Shown here piece by piece: positions 1 to 7,559 of a stretch of 64,000 nt of DNA (position 1 is its first letter; each line of letters opens with the position of its first letter). Both the position numbers and the translations under genes were made by a program. Location: NCBI GenBank assembly GCA_965229095.1, contig OZ245855.1, forward strand, positions 1,054,001 to 1,118,000. Reading direction: 5' to 3'. The notes under the pieces were generated by a model that saw nothing but the letters and a program-made list of their open reading frames with translations, was not told where the DNA came from and ran no database searches. Source of the stretch: Taibaiella sp965229095. GTDB taxonomy: Bacteria; Bacteroidota; Bacteroidia; Chitinophagales; Chitinophagaceae.

Positions 1-344
1 AAGGCATTTTTACCGGGATCATTACCGGCCTTATCGGCGCCGGAGGCGGCTTCCTTATTATTCCTGCACTTGTCAATTTGCTGAAGATGCCTATGAAAAC
101 CGCTGTAGGCACGTCTTTGCTCATTATCGCCATCAACTCCCTGACCGGCTTTGCATTTTCCTTAGCTCATACAAACGTTCAGTGGACTTTCCTCATCAGC
201 GTAGCTGCCATAGCCGTATCCGGCATACTGATCGGCAGCTATCTTTCTACAAAGATCGACGGGAAGAAGCTAAAGCCCGCTTTCGGCTGGTTTGTGCTGG
301 TCATGGGCATCTACATCCTCATTAAAGAAACCATTATTAAATAA
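1..344 (+). CDS. TauE/SafE family sulfite/sulfonate exporter, C-terminal part
   Basis: The reading frame is already open at the left edge (codons in phase with base 3), so the gene is cut by the window. The first visible residues, GIITGLIGAGGGFLIIPAL, match the repeated Gly-rich membrane motif of TauE/SafE (DUF81) transporters. Three further hydrophobic segments follow and the protein ends about 114 residues in. Family members export sulfite, sulfoacetate or other small organosulfur anions across the inner membrane. The gene is 12 bp upstream of an OsmC gene and heads a sulfur-handling gene set. TauE also accompanies the persulfide dioxygenase CstB in staphylococcal cst operons, which supports a role in disposing of sulfite. 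The ATG at 90 and TTG at 78 are internal, not the true start. Confidence 0.85.
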   Translation, partial: GIFTGIITGLIGAGGGFLIIPALVNLLKMPMKTAVGTSLLIIAINSLTGFAFSLAHTNVQWTFLISVAAIAVSGILIGSYLSTKIDGKKLKPAFGWFVLVMGIYILIKETIIK

Positions 345-356
345 AAAGCATTTACC

Positions 357-788
357 ATGTCGCAAGAACATCTTTACGAAGTGCATCTTGATTGGAAAGA
401 AGGCAGGATAGGGGAGCTGTCATCGCCTGTATTGAACACAACCATAACCTGTACCACGCCACCCGAATTCCCAGGCGGCGTTCCGGGCATCTGGTCGCCG
501 GAGCATTTGTTCGCCGCATCCATCAATAGCTGTTTCATGGCTACCTTCCTGGCTATCGCCTACAATTTCAAACTGGAGATGGAAGCATTTTCCTGCAAAA
601 CAATTATAAAGCTGGAAATGACCGAAGGCAGATACCAGATTACCCATGCTGCATTGTTCCCGGAAGTTACCCTGCCATCCGGCACAGATAAGGAGAAGGC
701 CATCCGCGTACTGGAGAAAGCCAAAACAGGATGCCTCGTCACCAATTCCATAAAGTCGGTAGTAAGCATGGAAAGCGTAGTTGTGTAA
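357..788 (+). CDS. OsmC family protein
   Basis: This 143-residue protein has the OsmC/Ohr fold signature. WSPEHLFAASINSCFMATF carries the first redox cysteine (Cys59), and KTGCLVTNSI near the C-terminus carries the second (Cys126). OsmC and Ohr proteins use the Cys pair to reduce organic hydroperoxides; some homologues act on persulfides. It starts 12 bp after the exporter and precedes a persulfide dioxygenase, so a role in thiol or persulfide stress is the natural reading. Length is normal for the family. The exact substrate cannot be read from sequence. Confidence 0.9.
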   Translation: MSQEHLYEVHLDWKEGRIGELSSPVLNTTITCTTPPEFPGGVPGIWSPEHLFAASINSCFMATFLAIAYNFKLEMEAFSCKTIIKLEMTEGRYQITHAALFPEVTLPSGTDKEKAIRVLEKAKTGCLVTNSIKSVVSMESVVV

Positions 789-863
789 CCAAAGTAGCTG
801 GACAGGAAAATAGAACAGCAGAAATTTGCCTCATCAAAATTTTAAGTAACAAAACATACAACT

Positions 864-2276
864 ATGACAGTAGAACAGATCTATACCGGATGCCTGGCAC
901 AGGGCGCCTATTACATTTGCTCCAATGGAGCAGCCGCCATCATCGACCCGCTAAGGGAAACGCAGCCTTACCTTGCCCGTTTGGAGAGAGATGGTGTGCA
1001 GCTTAAATACATTTTTGAAACCCATTTCCATGCCGATTTTGTAAGCGGGCATGTAGACCTGAGCAAAAAGACCCAGGCGCCTATCGTGTACGGACCTACC
1101 GCAAAGCCGGAGTTTGAGGCTATTATAGCAGCAGACAAGCAGGAATTTTCATTAGGGAATGTAACCATAAAGGTGCTGCATACACCTGGTCATACCATGG
1201 AAAGCTCCTGCTTTTTACTGATCGATGAAAATGGAAAAGAAACGGCCCTGTTCAGCGGCGATACGCTGTTCCTCGGCGATGTGGGCCGACCCGACCTGGC
1301 GCAGAAAGCGGCTGATCTGACACAAGAAGAACTGGCCGGGCTGCTTTATGAAAGCCTGTACAACAAGATATTGCCTTTGCCGGATGATGTTACGGTTTAC
1401 CCGGCACATGGCGCCGGCTCAGCCTGCGGCAAAAACATGATGAAAGAAACTGTGGATACTTTGGGCAACCAGAAAAAGATGAACTATGCCTTGAACCAAC
1501 CCGACAAAGAGGCATTCATTAAAGCCGTTACCGATGGCCTGCTGTCGCCACCCGCATACTTCGGTATGAACGTGGCCATGAACAGAAAGGGCTACGACAG
1601 CTTTGAAGAAGTATTAAAGCATAGCATGAAAGCTTTAACCGCAGATGAGTTTAAGGTGGTAGCAGAAGCTTCAGGCGCTTTGATCCTGGACACGAGAAGC
1701 GACAAGGATTTTGCATCTGGATTTGTTCCGCAATCTATAAACATCGGACTGGATGGCGATTTCGCCCCCTGGGTGGGCGCGATGATCGTGGATGTAAAGC
1801 AACCTCTTTTATTAATTACCGAAGCAGGAAAAGAAGAAGAAGCCGTGACCCGGTTAAGCCGCGTAGGGTTCGATCATGTGCTGGGACACCTGGCCGGTGG
1901 ATATGATACCTGGAAAAATGCCGGCAAAGAGACGGATCATATCAACCGCATCACGGCAGAAAAATTTGCCATGGATATGAAAGCGGGTGAAGATACAATC
2001 ATTGACGTGCGCAAGGAAAGCGAATATGCTGCCGAGCATATGCAGGACGCTTACAGCAAGCCATTGGCATACATCAATGACTGGATCAAAGACATGGACG
2101 CCAATAAACATTTTTACCTGCATTGCGCAGGCGGTTACCGCAGCATGATCGCAGCGAGTATCCTACAGGCAAGAGGCTACAGGAATTTCACGGAAGTGGC
2201 GGGTGGCTTTAGCGCCATCAGCAAAACGGATGTACCTAGAACGGATTTTGTATGTCAAAGCAAAGTATTGAGATAA
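864..2276 (+). CDS. CstB-like persulfide dioxygenase-rhodanese fusion
   Basis: This 470-residue protein has a metallo-beta-lactamase-fold persulfide dioxygenase at about 1-230. HFHAD gives His54, His56 and Asp58, followed by HTPGHT, GDTLFLGDVGRPDL and PAHGAGS. Two rhodanese repeats follow. The first (about 265-350) has ILDTRSDKDF but no cysteine at the active site, so it is a pseudo-rhodanese. The second (about 370-465) has LHCAGGYR with Cys421. This order matches Staphylococcus CstB, which oxidises low-molecular-weight persulfides and yields thiosulfate. It lies in a plus-strand run with a TauE exporter, OsmC, a single rhodanese and a YeeE transporter. A cytoplasmic role in sulfide detoxification is inferred from family and context. 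Confidence 0.9.
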   Translation: MTVEQIYTGCLAQGAYYICSNGAAAIIDPLRETQPYLARLERDGVQLKYIFETHFHADFVSGHVDLSKKTQAPIVYGPTAKPEFEAIIAADKQEFSLGNVTIKVLHTPGHTMESSCFLLIDENGKETALFSGDTLFLGDVGRPDLAQKAADLTQEELAGLLYESLYNKILPLPDDVTVYPAHGAGSACGKNMMKETVDTLGNQKKMNYALNQPDKEAFIKAVTDGLLSPPAYFGMNVAMNRKGYDSFEEVLKHSMKALTADEFKVVAEASGALILDTRSDKDFASGFVPQSINIGLDGDFAPWVGAMIVDVKQPLLLITEAGKEEEAVTRLSRVGFDHVLGHLAGGYDTWKNAGKETDHINRITAEKFAMDMKAGEDTIIDVRKESEYAAEHMQDAYSKPLAYINDWIKDMDANKHFYLHCAGGYRSMIAASILQARGYRNFTEVAGGFSAISKTDVPRTDFVCQSKVLR

Positions 2277-2305
2277 TGCTGGTTTAAAATCAAAAAATAA
2301 CAACC

Positions 2306-2623
2306 ATGTTTGGAATAATCAAAAGCCTGTTCGGCCAGCCGGATAATAATGCCCTGGCAGACGTTATCGAAGAAGGCGCCCTTTTAGTGGATGTACGTAC
2401 ACCCGGCGAGTTTGCAGGCGGCAGTGTGAAAGGCGCGATAAATATCCCATTGAGTGATCTGGCTCACCAGCTATCAAAGTTTAAAGGCAAGAAAAGCATC
2501 GTCGTCTTTTGCCGGAGCGGCAACCGCAGCAGCCAGGCAAAAAGCATCCTGGAGCAGCACGGCTTTCAAAACGTAATCAATGGCGGCACCTTGCAACAGG
2601 TAAACAAGGCCGTAAACAAATAA
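2306..2623 (+). CDS. single-domain rhodanese
   Basis: This 105-residue protein is one rhodanese domain. LLVDVRTPGEFAGG marks the N-terminal CH2A-like motif, and VVFCRSGNRSSQA contains the active-site loop with Cys69. Such proteins carry sulfane sulfur between persulfides, thiosulfate and acceptors. No signal peptide is visible, so it is probably cytoplasmic. It begins 29 bp after the CstB-like gene and precedes the DUF2892 and YeeE genes by short gaps, as expected for one transcript. Confidence 0.92.
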   Translation: MFGIIKSLFGQPDNNALADVIEEGALLVDVRTPGEFAGGSVKGAINIPLSDLAHQLSKFKGKKSIVVFCRSGNRSSQAKSILEQHGFQNVINGGTLQQVNKAVNK

Positions 2624-2638
2624 AACCGACTGGAAGCA

Positions 2639-2845
2639 ATGAAAAAGAATATGGGAACAGCGGATAAAGTGACCCGCATACTGATCACGATTATCATTGG
2701 AGTATTGTATTTCACCCATGTGATTTCCGGGACACTCGCATTAGTATCGGGCATACTGGCGATCATCTTCATAGCCACATCAGTAATGGGCTTCTGCCCG
2801 CTTTACCTGCCTTTCGGTATCAATACTTTTAAAAAGAAAAAATGA
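2639..2845 (+). CDS. DUF2892 family small membrane protein
   Basis: This 68-residue protein has two hydrophobic segments (about 12-30 and 36-53), a GFCPLY motif and a basic tail, the usual pattern of DUF2892 proteins. The family is often fused or linked to rhodaneses (as in YgaP) and to sulfur transporters, but its biochemical role is unknown. It starts 15 bp after the rhodanese and its stop overlaps the start of the next gene (ATGA at 2842-2845), pointing to translational coupling. Confidence 0.88.
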   Translation: MKKNMGTADKVTRILITIIIGVLYFTHVISGTLALVSGILAIIFIATSVMGFCPLYLPFGINTFKKKK

Positions 2846-3405
2846 TCGAACTCATCAAGCAGCCCTGGCCCTGGTATGTAGCCGGGCCACTCATAGGGCT
2901 TACCGTACCTGTATTATTAATCCTTGGCAATAAATCGTTCGGCATCAGCTCATCACTGCGCCATATCTGTGCCGCCTGTATACCTGCTAATATTGCTTTC
3001 TTTCGATACGACTGGAAGAAGGAAGTATGGAACCTGTTCTTCGTGGCCGGTATCTTGCTGGGTGGCGCAATTGCCATTAATGTATTGTTAAGCCCTGACA
3101 TGATAGCCGTAAATCCTAAGCTGGCTAAAGAGCTTGCGGGCTACGGAATTACGCACTATGACAAGCTAGTGCCGGAAGATATTTTTAGCTGGCAATCCTT
3201 GTTTACACTTAGAGGATTTATCATGATGGTGATAGGTGGCTTCCTGGTTGGTTTCGGCACGCGTTATGCCGGCGGCTGTACCAGTGGACATGCCATTATG
3301 GGACTTTCCAATTTACAATGGCCATCTCTGGTTGCTACCATTTGCTTTATGGCAGGTGGCTTTATTATGGCTAACCTGATCTTACCCCTCATTCTTTCAT
3401 TGTAA
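2842..3405 (+). CDS. YeeE/YedE family transporter, first half
   Basis: This 187-residue membrane protein has about four to five transmembrane segments. It corresponds to the N-terminal half of the YeeE/YedE (DUF395) family. RYAGGCTSGHAIMGLS contains the conserved cysteine (Cys146) of the GGCTSGH motif; a second pair, HICAACIP (Cys43, Cys46), lies nearer the N-terminus. YeeE (TsuA) proteins import thiosulfate through relayed cysteines. Enterobacterial YeeE is a single chain of about 350 residues; here the function is split between this gene and the next. Translation is coupled to the DUF2892 gene. Confidence 0.88.
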   Translation: MIELIKQPWPWYVAGPLIGLTVPVLLILGNKSFGISSSLRHICAACIPANIAFFRYDWKKEVWNLFFVAGILLGGAIAINVLLSPDMIAVNPKLAKELAGYGITHYDKLVPEDIFSWQSLFTLRGFIMMVIGGFLVGFGTRYAGGCTSGHAIMGLSNLQWPSLVATICFMAGGFIMANLILPLILSL

Positions 3406-3411
3406 CCTTTT

Positions 3412-3912
3412 ATGAACATGCAACAAAATACAGATACCGATTTACAGCAAAGGGAGCTGGATGCCATGTGCGTTAATGAAAGCCGGCTGCAGCACAAATG
3501 GTATCATAACCTGAAGTACCTGGTAGTGGGGCTATTGTTCGGCATCATCTTCGTAAAAGCCGAGGTGGTAAGCTGGTTCCGCATACAGGAAATGTTCCGG
3601 CTGCAATCTTTTCATATGTACGGCATTATCGGAAGCGCTATAGCCGTAGGCATGCTATCGATAGTGCTGATCAAAAAGTTCAACGTGAAGACTATCTATG
3701 GAGAATCGATCGTATTTCACCCCAAGACTTTTAACAAAGGGCAGATCTACGGCGGCTTGTTGTTCGGCCTGGGCTGGGCCATAACAGGCACCTGCCCGGG
3801 GCCGCTATTCGCACAGATCGGTACCGGCGCTACCGTTGTGGGCATTACGCTGCTCAGCGCCATTGCAGGCACCTGGGTTTACGGGCTGATCCGGGAAAAA
3901 CTACCTCACTAA
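3412..3912 (+). CDS. YeeE/YedE family transporter, second half (DUF6691-like)
   Basis: This 166-residue membrane protein begins 6 bp after the first YeeE half. About 33 soluble residues precede four hydrophobic segments. GWAITGTCPGPLFAQIG contains the second-half motif cysteine (Cys128), corresponding to the C-terminal repeat of YeeE. Together the two half-proteins would rebuild a full thiosulfate-type channel. This two-gene form is known in many bacteria, so it is not a broken gene. Confidence 0.87.
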   Translation: MNMQQNTDTDLQQRELDAMCVNESRLQHKWYHNLKYLVVGLLFGIIFVKAEVVSWFRIQEMFRLQSFHMYGIIGSAIAVGMLSIVLIKKFNVKTIYGESIVFHPKTFNKGQIYGGLLFGLGWAITGTCPGPLFAQIGTGATVVGITLLSAIAGTWVYGLIREKLPH

Positions 3913-3921
3913 ATAACAAGT

Positions 3922-4659
3922 ATGAATGCTTTGAAAAAATTGCTGGTAACGGCAATAGGGATAGGTTTTGCCCAAACTTTACCGGCCCGGCCACACCACA
4001 ATGCCTGGTTCCGCACAACGGTAAGCTACCAGGTAAGCGAAAAGATAAAAGCCGATGCCGAATTGCAGCACCGGCGGCAGAATGGATTTGAAAACGACAA
4101 TATGCTGGACCGCAACCTGATGTACTCCTTGAGGACATGGCTGCATTATCAACACAGCGCCAATACAGAATTCTCCATTTCTCCCTTTGCTTACTTCACC
4201 AATTACCCGGTCATCCAGAATGCCGCCGGCGAATCTGCAAAGCCTTTTCACGAGATCCGCTTTTCTGCCGCTGTCGATAACCGGAACGTTCTCATACGAA
4301 AGTGGGTCTTGCTGGAAAGAAGCGCTTTAGAATATCGTGTGCCGGATAACGGTACCGCCCTCATCCTGCGGTTAAGAAACCGTCTCGGGCTTCAATACCC
4401 GCTTACTTCACAGCTTGGACTATCTGTTTATGATGAGCTGTTCTGTAACATCGCCGGAAGTTCTACGGCGCATTTCTTTGATCATAACAGGATAGGGTTG
4501 ATGATGGAATGCAAAATATCCAATAGGCTGAAATTGGAAACAGGTTATATCAATATCAACCGGTTACCACTCACAAACGATGTTCTTTTAACGGAGCATA
4601 ATATTATGCTGAACCTTACTTTTCAGCTTAAACAGAAAAGTAAGAATAATCCAAAATGA
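3922..4659 (+). CDS. DUF2490 domain-containing protein
   Basis: This 245-residue protein starts 9 bp after the YeeE half gene and is the last gene of the sulfur run. It has a short hydrophobic N-terminus (LLVTAIGIGFAQTLPA) that fits a signal peptide. The rest alternates polar and hydrophobic residues with many aromatic positions (HNAWFRTTVSYQVS, NRLKLETGYININ), as in outer-membrane beta-barrel DUF2490 proteins. No enzymatic motif is visible. An outer-membrane location is inferred; why it belongs with sulfur genes is unclear. Confidence 0.75.
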   Translation: MNALKKLLVTAIGIGFAQTLPARPHHNAWFRTTVSYQVSEKIKADAELQHRRQNGFENDNMLDRNLMYSLRTWLHYQHSANTEFSISPFAYFTNYPVIQNAAGESAKPFHEIRFSAAVDNRNVLIRKWVLLERSALEYRVPDNGTALILRLRNRLGLQYPLTSQLGLSVYDELFCNIAGSSTAHFFDHNRIGLMMECKISNRLKLETGYININRLPLTNDVLLTEHNIMLNLTFQLKQKSKNNPK

Positions 4660-4835
4660 TAATGCGAAGAGAGGTTTAGAATTTGGGTACCAACGGTTTG
4701 CCACTTGTCTGTATGAAGGATTTTTAGCACAAAAGTTCAATAGAGACCCCATTGATAAACCTCGCACAAATGTTTCATCGAACCACGTCAGCCGCCATGT
4801 TGCCAGCCGATGTTAGCAGACTATCTTTTTTGTAA

Positions 4836-5849
4836 TTAGTTAAAACGCTTTTCATTTTCACGCAAATACAGCATCGCCTCCTTCACTGCCTGCGTTGGAT
4901 TTTTCGGATTAAATCCCAATTCCGTCCGTGCTTTTTCAATGTCAAAATCCTGCTGCAGGCCCGAAAACATTGCAATATCTTTTGTGGTCAGCAAAGGCGC
5001 TTTCCCGTTGATTTTGCTTCTGATCTCCATCAGCCAGGCAACGGTAAGAAGTATCGGTTTGGGAACAGCGGCCGGCAGTTTTATATTTAGTTCTGGGAAC
5101 AATTCCTGCGCAATCCTGGTAGTGTCCTTGATGGACATGCATTTTTCATTCGCCAAGATGTAACGTTCGCCATTCCTGCCTTTTATGGCTGCACGATAAC
5201 AACCTTCGGCTACGTCTTTTACATCAATCCAATTGAGGGTAATGTTGGTTTCGACAGGGATTTGCTTTTTCAAAATGAGGTTGATGATATTGTAGGAAAC
5301 ATTCAGCGGGGCAAAGGCTTCGCTTCCAATCATGGCAGACGGCAGCACGGTAACCAACTCTATATGGTGTTCTTTTGCGAGCTCAAAGGCGAGTTTCTCC
5401 CCATCATTTTTTGAATTGTAGTACATATCACGCCGGTCGAAATTGTAGCCGTTGCTTTCTCTTGCCGGTAATTGCGAATAATTAAGTGCTGCGATGGAAC
5501 TTATATACACGATGCGTTTTACGCCGGCTTCAGCAGCAGCAGCTATCTGCAGTCTCGTTCCGTCCATATTGACATCGTAGATTTCTTTTTTCGGGTCTTT
5601 TGCCCAAAGTTTGAATGCTGCGCCCACGGCATAAAATGTTTCCACGCCTTGCAAGGCATTAACCATCGATGTTTTGTTGGTAATATCAGCTTGTACTACT
5701 TCACAATCCAGCCCCGAAAAAGGTGCCGTGTTTTTAATGTTGCGAACCGCGGCCCGCACGGGAATACCCTTTTCAATGAGCAATCTCACTAAGTTGTTAC
5801 CCAAATGTCCGTTTGCACCGGTTACCAATGCTAAATTTTTGTGTACCAT
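4836..5849 (-). CDS. NAD-dependent epimerase/dehydratase (extended SDR)
   Basis: The 337-residue form from the ATG at 5849 begins MVHKNLALVTGANGHLGNNL, with the TGxxGxxG nucleotide-binding motif right at the N-terminus. An upstream in-frame ATG at 5876 is possible but less likely. The active site is YYNSK (the YxxxK pair), and CEVVQADITN is the adenine-site Asp region. Overall it resembles dihydroflavonol-4-reductase-like SDRs acting on sugar or carbonyl substrates; the substrate cannot be assigned. It lies 64 bp downstream of a Crp-family gene on the same strand and is probably its co-transcribed partner. Confidence 0.85.
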   Translation of the reverse strand: MVHKNLALVTGANGHLGNNLVRLLIEKGIPVRAAVRNIKNTAPFSGLDCEVVQADITNKTSMVNALQGVETFYAVGAAFKLWAKDPKKEIYDVNMDGTRLQIAAAAEAGVKRIVYISSIAALNYSQLPARESNGYNFDRRDMYYNSKNDGEKLAFELAKEHHIELVTVLPSAMIGSEAFAPLNVSYNIINLILKKQIPVETNITLNWIDVKDVAEGCYRAAIKGRNGERYILANEKCMSIKDTTRIAQELFPELNIKLPAAVPKPILLTVAWLMEIRSKINGKAPLLTTKDIAMFSGLQQDFDIEKARTELGFNPKNPTQAVKEAMLYLRENEKRFN

Positions 5850-5913
5850 AATTTTTGATGTTTCATTACAGAACAAAATTCAACATTCGTATTTCAAAAG
5901 CACTTCACAAATG

Positions 5914-6489
5914 TTACTTAATAATTTCTTTACGTATCCGGCTCAGGCTTTTGGGGTTCATTCCCAAAAATGAAGCGATGTATTGCAGTGGCACATTCTG
6001 TAATATATGCGGATGGTCTTTCATCAGTTTCAAGTAGCGCTCTTCTGCCCTTAGCGTTGTCAGCTCTTTAGAGCGGTTTTCGTTGTACGAGAGTGACTGT
6101 TGGAACACACAGATACTGAAATCTTTGAAGGCAGCACTTTTTGAGGTAAGTTCATCCAAACCATTTTTGGTAATCCGCAGCAATTCGCATTCGGTAACAC
6201 ATTCCAGATTTTCGTTTGATTTGGTTTGATTGATAAAGTTGAAGTAGGACGTGATGAAACCCGGTGGACAATTGATATGCGTCGTAACCTCATCGCCTTT
6301 TTTGCTGTAATGAAACAGGCGTACATAGCCCGACGCTACAAAATACAAGTACTTCGGAATTTTTCCTTCTTCGTCAATCACACAGTTCTTCGGGAAAAAC
6401 ACCGGCTCAAAGTATTGAATGCAAAGATCCCTGTCGGTGGAAGACAATATGACCTGCTGTGCTATAAGATCGAATAGAGGTTCGTGCAT
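5914..6489 (-). CDS. Crp/Fnr family transcriptional regulator
   Basis: This 191-residue protein has a cyclic-nucleotide-binding-like beta barrel at about 20-120 (FVASGYVRLFHYSKKGDEVT). A short C-terminal helix-turn-helix follows (VPLQYIASFLGMNPKSLSRI). The canonical cAMP-contact residues are not obvious, typical of the many Bacteroidota Crp paralogues with unknown ligands. It is the first gene of a two-gene minus-strand unit with the epimerase, so it probably controls its own operon. The 308 bp upstream to the next gene hold its promoter. Confidence 0.88.
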   Translation of the reverse strand: MHEPLFDLIAQQVILSSTDRDLCIQYFEPVFFPKNCVIDEEGKIPKYLYFVASGYVRLFHYSKKGDEVTTHINCPPGFITSYFNFINQTKSNENLECVTECELLRITKNGLDELTSKSAAFKDFSICVFQQSLSYNENRSKELTTLRAEERYLKLMKDHPHILQNVPLQYIASFLGMNPKSLSRIRKEIIK

Positions 6490-6797
6490 ATTACTTGTGA
6501 TGATCTTTATTACCGCTATTTTAGCCCCCTTTGTTGTACTCGGTCAAGCACATCAAATTTTGGTTGAACAAAGTTAGCTTGTTTCCTAAGACTGAAAAGA
6601 ATTCTATATCGGCGTTTTCCACTGCGATAAGCCAGTTGTAAAGTCTTTTTTCCGTTCGGTGTTAGCTTTCACTTGTCTTACAATCACGCTCTGAAACAGT
6701 GACAGTTCGCCAGAAGACAATGGGTACGAATAAAGCTTCATTGGCTAAATTGATTTAATGGTTGTGCACTTGTCTGAAACAGCTTTACAAGTCTAAT
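6490..6797. other. intergenic region, no gene seen
   Basis: These 308 bp separate the start of the Crp-like gene from the end of the LytTR regulator gene, both on the minus strand. No coding frame with a plausible start and protein-like composition is visible, and no strong hairpin was found. The part next to 6489 should contain the Crp gene promoter. Confidence 0.5.
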
Positions 6798-7550
6798 TTA
6801 TCTTTTAGGTGTAGAAAAATGGCTCATGAAAAGTGTCTTATTACGACGAGATATCGGGATATGGCTGCCATCGCTCATTTCCAGCAAAGAGTCCCCCACA
6901 TTGAACTGGACAATGTGCCTGGTGGCTATGATATGGGATTTATGTACCTGTATAAATTCCTTTTCTGGAAGTATTTTTTTGAATTCACCGAGGCTGTATG
7001 AGCACAGTTTTTTGTCCCCACTGGACAGGTATATCCATGTATATACATTCTCACTTTCCAAACGGATAATATTCTCGAGATTTTCGAACCGATATCCCGT
7101 ACTGGTAGGAATAGCAAGTTTCTCTGTCTGTTCCCTATGCTTAGGAAGTACTTTATCCAGAATGGTGGCGAATTGACTGATAGTTCCGGCCTCTATTCTT
7201 CTGCTGGCATTGGCGATGGCTGTTCGAAGTGAAGATTTGATAATCGGCTTTAAAATATAACCAATAGCTGCATAGTCAAAAGCCTGCTGCCAATAGGAAT
7301 TATGTGCCGTAACAAAGATTACTTCCGCGCCTCTCTGTGGTACTGCATCCAATACGTTGAAACCCGACCCTTCCGGCAACATGATATCCAGGAAGATAAG
7401 CTGCGGATGAAATTCCTCGATAGCTTTAATGGCTGGGGTTACATCATGAAAAATGCCCACTATTTCTATGCCATGGTCCATTTCGAGAACTATTTCGCGT
7501 AGGTAGTCGGCCAAGGGCTTTTCATCTTCTATAATGAGTGCTTTTATCAT
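6798..7550 (-). CDS. LytTR response regulator (module 1)
   Basis: This 250-residue regulator has a receiver domain at 1-120 with acidic pocket Glu8-Asp9, phospho-acceptor Asp55 in LIFLDIMLPEGSG, and FVTAHN as the switch Thr region. A LytTR DNA-binding domain occupies about 145-245 (FIQVHKSHIIATRHIVQF). LytTR proteins bind paired direct repeats of roughly 9 bp spaced by two helical turns. It starts 9 bp after the stop of the propeller kinase gene, so the pair forms one operon and one two-component system. Confidence 0.92.
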   Translation of the reverse strand: MIKALIIEDEKPLADYLREIVLEMDHGIEIVGIFHDVTPAIKAIEEFHPQLIFLDIMLPEGSGFNVLDAVPQRGAEVIFVTAHNSYWQQAFDYAAIGYILKPIIKSSLRTAIANASRRIEAGTISQFATILDKVLPKHREQTEKLAIPTSTGYRFENLENIIRLESENVYTWIYLSSGDKKLCSYSLGEFKKILPEKEFIQVHKSHIIATRHIVQFNVGDSLLEMSDGSHIPISRRNKTLFMSHFSTPKR

Positions 7551-7559
7551 AAAGGTCTT

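Noticed and set aside
2842..3912. broken YeeE gene (frameshift) instead of two genes
   Set aside because: Each half has its own start, a 6-bp gap and intact motif cysteine; two-gene YeeE systems are known, so this is a natural split.
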